Assembly: GCF_001436045.1 (NCBI RefSeq)
Contig: NZ_AZER01000016.1
Coordinates: 186,001-250,000, forward strand
Length of the DNA: 64,000 nucleotides
Source: Limosilactobacillus frumenti DSM 13145
Lineage (GTDB): Bacteria > Bacillota > Bacilli > Lactobacillales > Lactobacillaceae
Direction: 5' to 3'
Below, piece after piece: positions 34,979 to 45,073 of the stretch. The notes under the pieces are model-generated. The model was not told where the DNA came from and searched no databases. It saw only the letters and a list, made by a program, of their open reading frames with translations. Every line of letters starts with the position of its first letter. Positions within the stretch are counted from its first letter, which is position 1. A program made the translations under genes and the position numbers.

Positions 34979-35893
34979 TTACGCCTGATCGGTTTTGCGT
35001 AAGTGTTCTAACATTTTACTAAAAGAATCTGGTAACGGGGCCGTAAAGGTCATCTGTTTACCAGTCCGCGGGTGCTTAAAGCCCAGCAACCGCGCGTGAA
35101 GATATTGACCGTTGCCTGGTAAGGTTTTCCGCGGGCCGTACAAGGGGTCACCTGCTAAGGGGTGGCCAATGTACCTCATATGAACGCGGATTTGGTGGGT
35201 CCGGCCGGTCTCTAGTCGACAGGCAACGAGTGTATAATGACGGAAACGTTCTAGAACTTTGAAATGAGTCACAGCATGGCGACCATCAGCAACAACCGCC
35301 TGTTTTTTGCGGTCCTTTAATGATCGTCCCAGTGGCGCATCAATCGTCCCCCGGTCTTCTTTAATCACACCATGCACAAGAGCCACATATTCCCGCTCAT
35401 TCGTTTTCGCCTTCAATTGGGCTGCCAATGATCGGTGGGCCATATCATTCTTGGCCACCATCAATAATCCGGATGTATCTTTATCAATGCGGTGAACAAT
35501 TCCCGGCCGAAACTCACCATTAATCGTGGATAATGGTGAATGGTAAAGCAGCGCGTTTACTAGCGTATGGTCTGGATGACCAGGTGCCGGGTGTACCACC
35601 ATCCCCTGGGGTTTATTAACTACAATAACGTCATCATCCTCGTATACGATATCGAGGGGTATGTTTTCAGGTTCCAGATCAATTTTTTTCGGTTCCTCGG
35701 GAATAATTTCCACCCGGTCACCAACCGTTAGTTTGTACTTACTTTTGACTTGCTGGCCATTAACTAACACGTGGCCATCTTCAATCCATTTTTGAATCTG
35801 CGAACGAGAGAATTGACTAAAGTGGTGTCCTAATTGCTTATCAATTCGTCCTGTTAAGGCAGAATCAACATTTAACGTTAAATCAGTACTCAT
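34979..35893 (-). CDS. RluD/RluA-family 23S rRNA pseudouridine synthase
   Basis: 304 residues. An S4 RNA-binding domain spans about 15-75 (FSRSQIQKWIEDGHVLVNG). The catalytic motif HRIDKDTSGLL near 133 holds the essential Asp. The C-terminal GRTHQIRVHM near 221 is the uracil-binding motif. It modifies uridines in 23S rRNA; whether it is the RluD (1911/1915/1917) or a paralogue cannot be settled. The ATG overlaps the region right after the lspA stop (TAGATG), the usual lspA-rluD arrangement. Confidence 0.92.
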   Translation of the reverse strand: MSTDLTLNVDSALTGRIDKQLGHHFSQFSRSQIQKWIEDGHVLVNGQQVKSKYKLTVGDRVEIIPEEPKKIDLEPENIPLDIVYEDDDVIVVNKPQGMVVHPAPGHPDHTLVNALLYHSPLSTINGEFRPGIVHRIDKDTSGLLMVAKNDMAHRSLAAQLKAKTNEREYVALVHGVIKEDRGTIDAPLGRSLKDRKKQAVVADGRHAVTHFKVLERFRHYTLVACRLETGRTHQIRVHMRYIGHPLAGDPLYGPRKTLPGNGQYLHARLLGFKHPRTGKQMTFTAPLPDSFSKMLEHLRKTDQA

Positions 35894-36337
35894 CTAATCA
35901 TCCTCACGTAGTACTAATACAATTAAGATTATGACACCAATAGTCAGACAGCTGTCCGCAACATTAAAGACTGGAAAGTAAACCGGCAATAATTGAAACA
36001 TGTCGACAACATAACCCTGTAACATCCGGTCAATGAAGTTACCGATCGCCCCCGCCGTCATTAAGCTCAAAGCAATGGATAACCATCGTTGCTTGCGGTA
36101 TCGCCATAGCAAGTATCCTAAGACGATCAATACAACAATTGTCAATATGGCAAAGAAGCCTTGCTGACCAGCCAACATACTCCAAGCCGCTCCGTTATTG
36201 TGGAGGTTCGTTAAACCCAACACACCAGGGATTAAAACATGTAAACTGCCTTCAGCGAAGTGGGTCGATACCAAAACTTTTACCCATTGATCGAGACCCA
36301 CCAGGACCAGAATGAGTACTAAATCTAAGCCGATCAT
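35894..36337 (-). CDS. lspA: Signal peptidase II (lipoprotein signal peptidase)
   Basis: 147 residues with four membrane segments. The catalytic aspartates lie in GNFIDRML near 107 and FNVADSCLTIG near 126. The NNGAAWSML motif near 46 is present. It removes signal peptides from diacylglyceryl-prolipoproteins. Its ATG overlaps the ebsA stop (ATGA), and rluD follows directly. Confidence 0.95.
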   Translation of the reverse strand: MIGLDLVLILVLVGLDQWVKVLVSTHFAEGSLHVLIPGVLGLTNLHNNGAAWSMLAGQQGFFAILTIVVLIVLGYLLWRYRKQRWLSIALSLMTAGAIGNFIDRMLQGYVVDMFQLLPVYFPVFNVADSCLTIGVIILIVLVLREDD

Positions 36338-36729
36338 TGTTGGTCACCATCACTTGCCAAGGCTAACTTTAACCGTGCAATCGCCTTTTGGGTAAAGGTA
36401 AAGTTGAAGATTTCACCATGAACGGTAATCGTCACCGTGTGCTTGGTAAAGCGTGGCTGGCGAATATCAGCAATTGGGATTACAAGGTAGTTCGACTGCA
36501 AGACCCGGCTGAAAACCATCTTAGTTGGTGTAATTACCACGGTGCGGCGAAAAATGCCTAAAATTGTTACAATAATAAAGATCAAAAAGAGTAAAGCGGT
36601 AATCCATTGAAAATGGGTAATTTCCAACCAGACGACTAACCCAGCTATAAAGATCAGGAAAGTCCAACACCAGGAAATGATTGTCCCGGTCAAATCTGGT
36701 TGATAAAAATAACGTGTTTCTTCTTCCAT
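36334..36729 (-). CDS. ebsA: EbsA-family membrane protein
   Basis: 131 residues from ATG 36729. The longer frame extends over the divergent gene and is not used. Two adjacent hydrophobic segments (about 17-65) are followed by a beta-rich cytosolic part with RRTVVITPTKMVFSRVL and IPIADIRQPRF. EbsA proteins sit before lspA or cell-wall genes in lactobacilli and enterococci. The molecular role is not established. Confidence 0.75.
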   Translation of the reverse strand: MEEETRYFYQPDLTGTIISWCWTFLIFIAGLVVWLEITHFQWITALLFLIFIIVTILGIFRRTVVITPTKMVFSRVLQSNYLVIPIADIRQPRFTKHTVTITVHGEIFNFTFTQKAIARLKLALASDGDQQ

Positions 36730-36763
36730 ACCGTTTAAGATCCTTTCAAGGAGAGATAATTCA

Positions 36764-37150
36764 ATGATTAAAATGTATACTGATGCCGCCACTAAAGGCA
36801 ATCCAGGGCCAACTGGCTTAGGGGTGCTAATCATTGACCAGCACCACCAGCGGCAGCTGACTGCAACAGTTGCAAAAGCCTCCAATCATGAAGGCGAATT
36901 TCTAGCCGCCATTCACGGTTTCCAATATCTGCTGGACCATTTTGACCAGCAAACCATCTTATATTATACCGATAGTCGGCTTTTAAGTGATGCAATTGCC
37001 AAAAATTATAGCAAGCATTACCAAAATTTATTAAATCAACTGAATCAGTTGTTGGACCAAGAAACGATGGTCGTTACCCGGTGGATTCCAGAAAAGGATA
37101 ATCACGGGGCGCACAACTTGGCCAACCAGGCCTTGCATCAGTTAGAATAG
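36764..37150 (+). CDS. RNase HI-family protein
   Basis: 128 residues. The fold motifs are YTDAATKGNPGP near 6, with the first Asp; NHEGEFLAAI near 41 with Glu; and YYTDSRLLSDAI near 66 with the second Asp. The fourth acidic position, normally D in DxLA near the C-terminus, reads HNLANQAL, an Asn. Loss of this residue lowers but does not always abolish activity. RNase HI removes RNA from RNA-DNA hybrids. It is divergent from ebsA. Confidence 0.85.
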   Translation: MIKMYTDAATKGNPGPTGLGVLIIDQHHQRQLTATVAKASNHEGEFLAAIHGFQYLLDHFDQQTILYYTDSRLLSDAIAKNYSKHYQNLLNQLNQLLDQETMVVTRWIPEKDNHGAHNLANQALHQLE

Positions 37151-37266
37151 CAGGTTTTATTATACCAAATCTTATGCATAATTCCCGCAGTTAGCGAATC
37201 ATTCTGCGTTAACTTTCAAATTGGTTGCTGTATAATTAAATTATTCTAATAAAGTCAGGTGACATT

Positions 37267-39801
37267 ATGAGTTCAATTGCTCGTTTTTATGAAAATTTTA
37301 AACCAAGTCATTATGATGTTTTTCTTGACATCAACCGTGCCAAAAAGACCATTAAAGGCAACACGACGGTCAGTGGGATTGCTGAACAACCAGTCATCAA
37401 GCTCCATCAAAAGGACCTCACCATTGAATCCGTCCAAGTCGCTGGGGAAAATGTCCCATTCAAGGTCGATAACGATGCCGAAGCAATTATTATCACCCTC
37501 CCAGAAGATGGTGACGTCACCTTAACCGTGACCTATTCGGCACCATTAACCGACACCATGATGGGAATTTACCCTTCCTACTACAAGGTTAATGGGGAAA
37601 CAAAGCAAATTATTGGTACCCAATTTGAAACCACCTTTGCGCGTCAAGCTTTCCCATGTGTCGATGAACCAGAAGCCAAGGCCACGTTCAGCCTGGCAAT
37701 CAAATATGACGAACATCCTGGTGAAACGATCATCGCCAACATGCCAGAAGACCATGAATCTGCTGGCGTCCACTACTTCCAACAAACTGTCCGGATGTCT
37801 ACCTACCTCGTAGCCTTCGCATTTGGTGAATTACAAGCCAAGAAGACAACTACAAAGTCGGGTGTTCAGGTCGGCGTCTTTGCAACGAAAGCTCACCAGC
37901 CAAAAGAACTCGACTTTGCCTTAGAGATTGCTAAGAAGGCCATTGAGTTTTATGAAGACTTCTACCAAACACCATATCCACTGCCCCACTCTTGGCAACT
38001 CGCCCTGCCCGACTTCTCTGCCGGGGCGATGGAAAACTGGGGTCTGGTAACCTACCGGGAAGCATACCTGTTGCTGGATCCTGACAATACCTCACTGGAT
38101 ATGAAGCGCCTAGTAGCCACCGTTATTACTCACGAACTAGCGCACCAGTGGTTCGGTGATTTAGTCACAATGAAGTGGTGGGATGACCTCTGGCTCAACG
38201 AAAGCTTTGCCAACATGATGGAATACGTTGCCGTTGACGCCATTCATCCAGAATGGAAGATCTGGGAACTCTTCCAAACCTCAGAAGCACCCATGGCCCT
38301 GCAACGGGATGCCACTGATGGCGTTCAACCGGTCCATGTCCAAGTTAACAACCCAGCTGAAATCGATGCCATCTTTGACGCGGCCATTGTCTACGCCAAG
38401 GGGGCGCGGATGTTAGTCATGGTTCGTTCATTAATTGGCGATGATGCCCTGCGTGCTGGATTAAAGAACTACTTTGCTGCTCACAAATACCACAATGCTA
38501 CTGGTGCCGATCTCTGGTCTGCCTTGGGCAAAGCTTCGCACCTAGATATTGGAGACATTATGAACTCGTGGCTGGAACAACCGGGTTACCCAGTTGTCTC
38601 CGCTAGTGTCGAAGATGGTCAGCTGAAGCTCCACCAACAACAGTTCTTTATTGGTAAGGGACAGGACCAAGGACGCTTGTGGCAGATTCCATTGAACGCT
38701 AACTATGACGCTGCTCCCCAAATTATGAAGGATCAAGATATTAGCCTTGGCGAATACCAAGAACTACGGGATAAAGTTGGCAAACCATTCCGCTTAAATC
38801 TTGGCAATAACTCCCACTTCATCGTTAAGTATGACGAAACACTCTTGAATGATATCCTCGACCACTTGGATAACCTCGATGCCATTAGCCAACGGCAGCT
38901 GCTGCAAGATTGCCGGCTGCTCGCTGATGGTGGTGAAATGTCATACGCGGATCTTGTACCGCTGCTGCCAAAGTTTGCTAACAGTCACTCTGAAATTGTC
39001 AACACTGCGCTGTACGCCATCGTTAACCGCTTGAAGCTGTTCGTCCAACCGAAGTCAAAGGAAGAAGACCAACTTAAGCGTTTAGTTGACCAACTGGCAG
39101 CTCCACAAGTGGCGCGCTTAGGTTGGCAACCATCGAAGGACGACAGTAATGATGACCAGTTAACCCGGCCAATCGTATTATCCGCCGCCCTCTATGCTGA
39201 TAATAAGAAAGCTATTGAAGCTGCCCACCGGATCTTCACCAATCACCAGTCCGACCTTGCCCACCTGAATGCTGACATCCGCCCACTGGTTCTGAAAGCT
39301 GAAATGCAACACTATGGTAATCCGGCATTGTTCGAACAGTTCATTCGGGACTACCAAGATACTGCAGATGCTTCTTACAAGTCGGACTTGAATTCAGCAA
39401 TTACTGCTACCAAGAGTCCTAAGCTAATCAGTCAACTTATCACTGATTTTGAAGATAGCACCGTCATCAAGCCACAAGACTTACGTGGCTGGTACCGGAA
39501 TGTTCTTGCTAACAACGATGGTCAACAAGCTGCCTGGGACTGGCTCCGTGGTGAATGGGACTGGTTAAACAAGACCGTTGGTGGTGATATGGAATTTGCT
39601 ACTTACATTACGGTTACGGCCAATGTATTCCACACACCAGCACGGCTGCAAGAGTTTAAAGAATTCTTTGAACCAAAAGTTAATACACCTGGCTTAACTC
39701 GTGAAATTAAGATGGACATCAGTATTGTCCAAAGCAAGGTTGACTTGATTGCTAAGGAACAAGACGCTGTGCACCAAGCCATTCAAGCTGCTATTCAATA
39801 G
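37267..39801 (+). CDS. pepN: Aminopeptidase N (M1 family)
   Basis: 844 residues, normal length. GAMENWG near 255 is the substrate-binding exopeptidase motif; HELAHQWFGDLVT near 288 followed by NESFANMMEY near 310 gives the HExxH-x18-E zinc site. It is a cytoplasmic general aminopeptidase that completes casein and peptide breakdown in lactic acid bacteria. It is monocistronic with a strong terminator downstream. Confidence 0.96.
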   Translation: MSSIARFYENFKPSHYDVFLDINRAKKTIKGNTTVSGIAEQPVIKLHQKDLTIESVQVAGENVPFKVDNDAEAIIITLPEDGDVTLTVTYSAPLTDTMMGIYPSYYKVNGETKQIIGTQFETTFARQAFPCVDEPEAKATFSLAIKYDEHPGETIIANMPEDHESAGVHYFQQTVRMSTYLVAFAFGELQAKKTTTKSGVQVGVFATKAHQPKELDFALEIAKKAIEFYEDFYQTPYPLPHSWQLALPDFSAGAMENWGLVTYREAYLLLDPDNTSLDMKRLVATVITHELAHQWFGDLVTMKWWDDLWLNESFANMMEYVAVDAIHPEWKIWELFQTSEAPMALQRDATDGVQPVHVQVNNPAEIDAIFDAAIVYAKGARMLVMVRSLIGDDALRAGLKNYFAAHKYHNATGADLWSALGKASHLDIGDIMNSWLEQPGYPVVSASVEDGQLKLHQQQFFIGKGQDQGRLWQIPLNANYDAAPQIMKDQDISLGEYQELRDKVGKPFRLNLGNNSHFIVKYDETLLNDILDHLDNLDAISQRQLLQDCRLLADGGEMSYADLVPLLPKFANSHSEIVNTALYAIVNRLKLFVQPKSKEEDQLKRLVDQLAAPQVARLGWQPSKDDSNDDQLTRPIVLSAALYADNKKAIEAAHRIFTNHQSDLAHLNADIRPLVLKAEMQHYGNPALFEQFIRDYQDTADASYKSDLNSAITATKSPKLISQLITDFEDSTVIKPQDLRGWYRNVLANNDGQQAAWDWLRGEWDWLNKTVGGDMEFATYITVTANVFHTPARLQEFKEFFEPKVNTPGLTREIKMDISIVQSKVDLIAKEQDAVHQAIQAAIQ

Positions 39802-39823
39802 TCTTAGCCACTACTTTAAAACG

Positions 39824-39868
39824 AAATTACCTCAGTCATTCGTAATGAATGATTGAGGTAATTTTTTT
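39824..39868. terminator. Bidirectional intrinsic terminator
   Basis: A long stem AAATTACCTCA...TGAGGTAATTT with an inner TCATTC/GAATGA and seven T residues. It lies between pepN and the end of the lysine operon and can serve both. Confidence 0.9.
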
Positions 39869-39878
39869 ACACTGAATT

Positions 39879-40973
39879 TTATTTCTTCGTAATATAGCCC
39901 TTAGCCTTCAGTAATTCAGCCAATTCAATCGCACCACCAGCAGCGCCACGAGCGGTGTTGTGAGACAGACCAATAAACTTCCAGTCAAAGATCTTATCAG
40001 GACGAAGCCGACCAATGGAAATTCCCATACCGTGCTCAAAGTTGACATCGTAACGGACTTGTGGACGGAAATCATCAGTGAGATATTGAATGAACTGCTT
40101 TGGCGCACTCGGCAATTTAAGTTCTTGCGGTACCCCACTGTAGTCTTCCAACGCTTTAATCAAGTCTTCCTTACTTGGATTCTGCTTGAAGTTAATGAAG
40201 GTAGCGACCGTGTGTCCATATAGAACAGGAACCCGCAGACATTGACTAGTAATTACTGGCGAATCAGCCTTGACGATCTGCTTGGTTGCCGGGTCAATAT
40301 GACCAAAGATCTTTAATGGCTCATCTTCAGACTTGGCTTCTTCACCTGGGATATATGGAATAACATTGTTTTGAATTTCTGGAGCAGTTTCGAGCGTCTT
40401 CCCGGCACCAGAAATCGCCTGGTAAGTACATGCCAAGACTTGGGTTGGTTCGAACTTTTGCCATGCTGCAATTGCTGGGGTGTAGCTTTGAATGGAACAA
40501 TTTGGCTTAACCGCCACAAAGCCCTTCTTCGTTCCTAACCGTTCCCGTTGGTACTTAATGATGTCAATGTGGTCCGGGTTAATTTCGGGTACAACCATTG
40601 GCACATCAGGAGTCCAGCGGTGAGCACTATTGTTGGAAACCACCGGAGTTTCATGCTTAGCGTATTCGTCTTCCAGCTTTCGCGTATCAGCCTTATCAAG
40701 ATTAATAGCAGAGAAGACAAAATCAACTTGGGAAGCAACAGCATCGACATCCTCTGCATCCAGGATGGTTAAATCCTTCACATCATCGGGAATTGGGGTA
40801 TCGCCCATCTTCCAGCGATCCTTAACTGATTCACCATACTTTTGACCAGCACTATGCTTACTGGCCGCAACAACGGTTACCTGGAACCACGGGTGATTAG
40901 CAAGTAAAGTCACATAACGTTGACCAACCATCCCCGTAGCACCAATAACACCAACTTTTAATTTTTCACTCAT
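39879..40973 (-). CDS. asd: Aspartate-semialdehyde dehydrogenase
   Basis: 364 residues. NADP-binding start GVIGATGMVGQRYV; catalytic Cys in KPNCSIQSYT near 156; substrate-binding CLRVPVLYGHT near 247 and the C-terminal GAAGGAIELAEL. The length and sequence place it in the long, archaeal/fungal-type Asd class. It reduces aspartyl phosphate to the semialdehyde for lysine, threonine and methionine. It is the last gene of the lysine operon. Confidence 0.95.
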   Translation of the reverse strand: MSEKLKVGVIGATGMVGQRYVTLLANHPWFQVTVVAASKHSAGQKYGESVKDRWKMGDTPIPDDVKDLTILDAEDVDAVASQVDFVFSAINLDKADTRKLEDEYAKHETPVVSNNSAHRWTPDVPMVVPEINPDHIDIIKYQRERLGTKKGFVAVKPNCSIQSYTPAIAAWQKFEPTQVLACTYQAISGAGKTLETAPEIQNNVIPYIPGEEAKSEDEPLKIFGHIDPATKQIVKADSPVITSQCLRVPVLYGHTVATFINFKQNPSKEDLIKALEDYSGVPQELKLPSAPKQFIQYLTDDFRPQVRYDVNFEHGMGISIGRLRPDKIFDWKFIGLSHNTARGAAGGAIELAELLKAKGYITKK

Positions 40974-40992
40974 TAAATGAGCCTCCTGACTA

Positions 40993-42186
40993 TTAGTTAA
41001 ACTGTGCCATAAAAGGACGCAGTCGTTCGATTACTTGATCAATATCGTCGTCTGAAGCGGCATATGACAGCCGGATATGTCCTTCACCACCAGGTCCAAA
41101 AGCATGACCAGGGATGACACCAACTTTAGCTTGGTGGGCCAAATCACGGGCAAATTGGAAGTCGTCATCCCCATACTTTGCTGGGATGTCCGCAAAAATG
41201 TAGAAGGCCCCGTCCGGAACAGCAATGTGGAAGCCCATCTCCTTCATCGCGGCAGCCAACTTGTCACGACGTTTTTGGTAGTGGGCGCGGAATTCAACTG
41301 GGTCGTCTTGCCCATGTTCAAATGCTTCCAGGGCAGCGGCTTGCGCAGTATCATTTGGCGCCGTAACCATGAATGAGTGCATCTTTGAAATCTGGCTAAT
41401 AAGTTGCTGTGGTGCGGCAACGTATCCTAACCGCCAACCAGTCATCGCATGCGACTTAGACAGCCCCGAAATGACGATGGTCTGATCTGGCAAAGCTTCG
41501 GCTAACGAGTAGAATGGCCGATCATAAATCAAATCAGAGTAAATCTCGTCGACAATCCCGAGAAGCTGGTGTTTCTTCAGAACAGCTGCTAAAGCCTGGA
41601 GCTCTTCCTTGCTGTAGCACCGGCCAGTGGGGTTATTTGGATAGTTTAATAAGACCGCCTTGACGGAATCACCGTACTTGGCAATCAACTTTTCCAAGCG
41701 TTCTGGTGTTAATAAGAAGCCATCGTCCGAAGTGTCCACTTTGACTGGTTCTGCTCCCGTTAAAGCAATGACTGGGAAGTACAGTGAAAAGGTTGGCGTT
41801 GGCACAATCACCTTATCACCCGGATTGAACAGGGCAAATGAAGTGGCGGTAATTGCCTCGGTGGCCCCAATCGTGACGATTACTTCACTAGCGGGGTCAT
41901 AGGAAACGTGGCGTGTCCGCTGTAAGTACTTACTGATTGCTTGTCGTAAGGGTAAATCGCCACGGGCTGCAGAATAATGAGAGTCATTATCTTCAATGCT
42001 CTTAATGGCTGCTTGCTTAACGTGTTCGGGAACGTTGAAATCTGGTTCGCCTAACGTCAATTTGACGATTCCGGGGATGGCAGAGATCTCGTCATCAAAG
42101 GCCCGGATTTGAGCAGGTGGTAAAGCATCCACCCGTTGGTTAACAATGTTTTGCAATGCTGATGGTAATTCAGGCATATTAGTCAC
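40993..42186 (-). CDS. patA: N-acetyl-LL-diaminopimelate aminotransferase (class I/II)
   Basis: 397 residues. PLP aminotransferase hallmarks are present: LGEPDFNVPEHV near 43, YPNNPTGRC near 172, and the Schiff-base lysine in SGLSKSHAMTGWRLG near 236. Its position between dapB and asd, together with dapH and dapL, identifies the substrate as N-acetyl-2-amino-6-oxopimelate. The start lies three bases from the dapB end, on the same transcript. Confidence 0.92.
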   Translation of the reverse strand: MTNMPELPSALQNIVNQRVDALPPAQIRAFDDEISAIPGIVKLTLGEPDFNVPEHVKQAAIKSIEDNDSHYSAARGDLPLRQAISKYLQRTRHVSYDPASEVIVTIGATEAITATSFALFNPGDKVIVPTPTFSLYFPVIALTGAEPVKVDTSDDGFLLTPERLEKLIAKYGDSVKAVLLNYPNNPTGRCYSKEELQALAAVLKKHQLLGIVDEIYSDLIYDRPFYSLAEALPDQTIVISGLSKSHAMTGWRLGYVAAPQQLISQISKMHSFMVTAPNDTAQAAALEAFEHGQDDPVEFRAHYQKRRDKLAAAMKEMGFHIAVPDGAFYIFADIPAKYGDDDFQFARDLAHQAKVGVIPGHAFGPGGEGHIRLSYAASDDDIDQVIERLRPFMAQFN

Positions 42187-42189
42187 CTC

Positions 42190-42969
42190 TTACAGGATTT
42201 GTTCCAAACCAACAACCATGTGATCAAGGGTAGCTACTTTTTGCAAAGCAACCTTTACTCCAGACATAAATGATTGCCGATCAAATGAATCTTGGCGAAT
42301 GGTCAATGCTTCACCAGCCCCACCGAATAGCACTTGTTCATGTGCAATATAGCCTGGTAAGCGAACAGAATGAATCTTAATACCGTGGTAGTCACCCCCA
42401 CGAACATTTGCCAAAGTTTCCGTCTCATCAGGACTTGTTTGATGGCTTGGCCGAACTTGATCAATTAATTTGGCCGTTGATAGTGCGGTCCCTGATGGCG
42501 CGTCCTTCTTGTCAGCATGGTGCATTTCGATAATTTCCACGTCTGGGAAGTATTGCGCTGCTTTCTTAGCAAACTTCATTAGTAAGACAGCAGACATACC
42601 AAAATTAGGAGCAATCAGTCCACCCAGGTGCTTATTCTCACTAAATTCGATTAATTCTTTCTCTTGATCATCAGTCAGTCCAGTCGTTCCAACAACAGGC
42701 ATAAAGTTATGTTGCAAAGCAAACTTGACATTGTCATAGACAGCAGACGGAACAGTAAAGTCCAACCAGATATTGGCGACTCCTTCTTGAACGTCATCCA
42801 GGGCATGATAGATAGCGACATTGTCTGCAAGGTGGTTAGCAGTGCGTTGATTGTCAGCTAAGTGGGGCGCCAAGACCGCTGTTAACTGCATATCATCCAT
42901 GGAATTAACTAATTGAACAGCCTTTTGACCCATTGCGCCGGCAGCACCAGCAATTAAAACTTTTGTCAT
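42190..42969 (-). CDS. dapB: 4-Hydroxy-tetrahydrodipicolinate reductase
   Basis: 259 residues from ATG 42969 after GTGAGGCG; the nine extra upstream codons lie within dapA. The NAD(P)-binding loop is VLIAGAAGAMGQ near 4-15. The catalytic pair is the EMHHADKKDAPSGTAL segment near 149. It converts hydroxy-tetrahydrodipicolinate to tetrahydrodipicolinate. It overlaps the end of dapA. Confidence 0.96.
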   Translation of the reverse strand: MTKVLIAGAAGAMGQKAVQLVNSMDDMQLTAVLAPHLADNQRTANHLADNVAIYHALDDVQEGVANIWLDFTVPSAVYDNVKFALQHNFMPVVGTTGLTDDQEKELIEFSENKHLGGLIAPNFGMSAVLLMKFAKKAAQYFPDVEIIEMHHADKKDAPSGTALSTAKLIDQVRPSHQTSPDETETLANVRGGDYHGIKIHSVRLPGYIAHEQVLFGGAGEALTIRQDSFDRQSFMSGVKVALQKVATLDHMVVGLEQIL

Positions 42970-42985
42970 TGCTATTCGCCTCACT

Positions 42986-43903
42986 TTACAGGTCAAGTGG
43001 CAAAGTATGGTTAGCTAATGAATCAGCTGGCAAGTCTAAAGCTGCTTCCAATGCATGCTGTTCGTCGGCGTTCAAGTCCATGATTGGTAGACGGCATGAA
43101 CCAGCATGCAGACCCTGGGCATTCAAAACCGCCTTTACAGGTGATGGTGATGGGTACATGAAGCAAGCAGCCATCCGAGGAGTTAACCACCGTTGAAGCT
43201 TACCAGCAAATTGGAAGTCACCATCATATAAAGCGTTCAGCATTTGCCGCATTTGCTTGACATAAAGGTGAGAAGCAACGGAGATAACCCCATTGGCACC
43301 AAGAACACGGGCAGTTAATGCTTGGGCATCTTCACCAGTGAAGACGCAGAAGTCATCAGCGGAATGTTCAACGACGTATTGCAATTCGTCAAGTGGCGTG
43401 CATTGCTTAACACCAGCAATGTTAGGATGTTGAGATAACTTAACAACCGTTTCAGGAGCCATCTTAGAACCAGTCCGGCCAGGGATGTTGTAAATGATAA
43501 TCGGAATATTAACTGAATCAGCAACCTTGGTAAAGTGGGCCAGCATACCCCGCTGGTTTGGCTTGTTGTAAGGTGGAACAACAACTAAGGCGTAGTCAAC
43601 CCCATTGATCTTGGCCACTTCATTGGTCAGTTCAATTGTTTCAGTTGGATTGTTACTCCCGGTACCCGCAATAACCGGAACTCGACCATCAATGATTTCC
43701 GCAAAACGAGTATAGAGTTCAATCTTTTCGTCATGAGTTAATTCTGGCGTTTCACCAGTCGTTCCCCCAATGACAAAGCCGTTACAACCGCCATCAATTA
43801 AACGGTTAGTCAGCTTCTCAAGGGCATCAAAATTAATATGATTATCTTCATCAAAGGGTGTTACGATCGCTGTCAGTAAATCAGCATTTGCTAAATTAGT
43901 CAT
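42986..43903 (-). CDS. dapA: 4-Hydroxy-tetrahydrodipicolinate synthase
   Basis: 305 residues. TIM-barrel lyase: [13 protein letters not shown] near 12, [15 protein letters not shown] near 47, [11 protein letters not shown] near 134 with the catalytic Tyr, and the Schiff-base lysine in AGVKQC near 164. It condenses pyruvate with aspartate semialdehyde. It belongs to the lysine operon. Confidence 0.96.
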   Translation of the reverse strand: MTNLANADLLTAIVTPFDEDNHINFDALEKLTNRLIDGGCNGFVIGGTTGETPELTHDEKIELYTRFAEIIDGRVPVIAGTGSNNPTETIELTNEVAKINGVDYALVVVPPYNKPNQRGMLAHFTKVADSVNIPIIIYNIPGRTGSKMAPETVVKLSQHPNIAGVKQCTPLDELQYVVEHSADDFCVFTGEDAQALTARVLGANGVISVASHLYVKQMRQMLNALYDGDFQFAGKLQRWLTPRMAACFMYPSPSPVKAVLNAQGLHAGSCRLPIMDLNADEQHALEAALDLPADSLANHTLPLDL

Positions 43904-43918
43904 TTCAATTCCTCCAAA

Positions 43919-45064
43919 TTAATCTTTCATTCGTGCTTCTAGAAAACCAGTAATTGCATCAACACCGCGCTGAATAGCACTTTCTTTTGGTGTCAATGTT
44001 GCGGAGTGCAACTGCGAATCATCATCAACTCCCAACCAGAACATTGTTCCCGGGAACTTGGCCAGTAAGTAACCGAAGTCCTCGCCGGTCATGGCTGGTG
44101 CTGTTTCAACAAAATTCACGTTAGGCGCGCTCTTCATATATTTAATAAAGCGTTTGGTTAATGCCGGGTTGTTTTCAACCGGCCAATAGCCACCTTGGTT
44201 AAGGTTAAGTTGAATGTCCATATTATACGAACGGCCAACCCCTTCACACACATTTTTCAAACGTTCATCGATCTGCTCAATCATTTTCTGCGTCAAGCCG
44301 CGGATCGTCCCTTCAATTCTGGTATGGCCAGTGATGACGTTCCGAATCGTCCCACCAGAGATCTTCCCTAGTGTGATAACCCCGCTTTGAATCGGGTCAA
44401 TGCTACGGGAAATGATCGTTTGAATTTGCATAATCAGCGCTGCCGCCGCCACCACGGTATCATTGGCATCTTGCGGATAGGCGGCATGACCACCCTTACC
44501 ATTCAAATCAATGTTAACTTCGGTTGTCCCAGCAAACAACGTTCCCATCCGACAACCAATGGCGCCAGCGGGTAAGTCAGGATTATCATGCAAGCCATAA
44601 AACTCATCGGGCTTCCACTTGCCACTAAACAACCCTTTTTCATAGGACTGTTTACCGCCACTCTCGCTCTCTTCCGCTGGTTGGAAGAAGAACAGTAAAT
44701 TATCTTTGGGTTGGTGATCTGCAAAGTAGGATAAAACACCGAGGGCAACGGTCATATGAATATCATGACCACAAGCATGCATTACCCCAGGATGATGAGA
44801 AGCATACGGTAACCCAGTTTGTTCTTCAACCGGTAAAGCATCGATGTCAGTTCGATAACCGACCGTTCGTTGCGGATCAGTCCCGTGGACCAGGACCATC
44901 AAGGCTGTCGGCATTGCTTCCGGTTCCCGGACTTCCAAATGGTCTTGGTTCATCTCCCGGACGACCTGCAAAAGGTAATCGTGGGTCTCATGTTCATGGA
45001 GAGCCAACTCTGGAATTTGGTGAAGGTGGCGCCGAATTTGAATTAATTCTTGTTCACTTAACAT
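43919..45064 (-). CDS. dapL: N-acetyldiaminopimelate deacetylase (M20 family)
   Basis: 381 residues. The M20 start is IRRHLHQIPELALHE near 9. Metal ligands include HACGHDIHMT near 95, FQPAEES near 127, and the C-terminal TGEDFGYLL near 334. Amidohydrolases of this class remove acetyl groups; in the acetyl-DAP pathway it releases LL-DAP. Context (between dapH and dapA) supports this over hippurate hydrolase. Confidence 0.92.
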   Translation of the reverse strand: MLSEQELIQIRRHLHQIPELALHEHETHDYLLQVVREMNQDHLEVREPEAMPTALMVLVHGTDPQRTVGYRTDIDALPVEEQTGLPYASHHPGVMHACGHDIHMTVALGVLSYFADHQPKDNLLFFFQPAEESESGGKQSYEKGLFSGKWKPDEFYGLHDNPDLPAGAIGCRMGTLFAGTTEVNIDLNGKGGHAAYPQDANDTVVAAAALIMQIQTIISRSIDPIQSGVITLGKISGGTIRNVITGHTRIEGTIRGLTQKMIEQIDERLKNVCEGVGRSYNMDIQLNLNQGGYWPVENNPALTKRFIKYMKSAPNVNFVETAPAMTGEDFGYLLAKFPGTMFWLGVDDDSQLHSATLTPKESAIQRGVDAITGFLEARMKD

Positions 45065-45073
45065 TCGCTACTC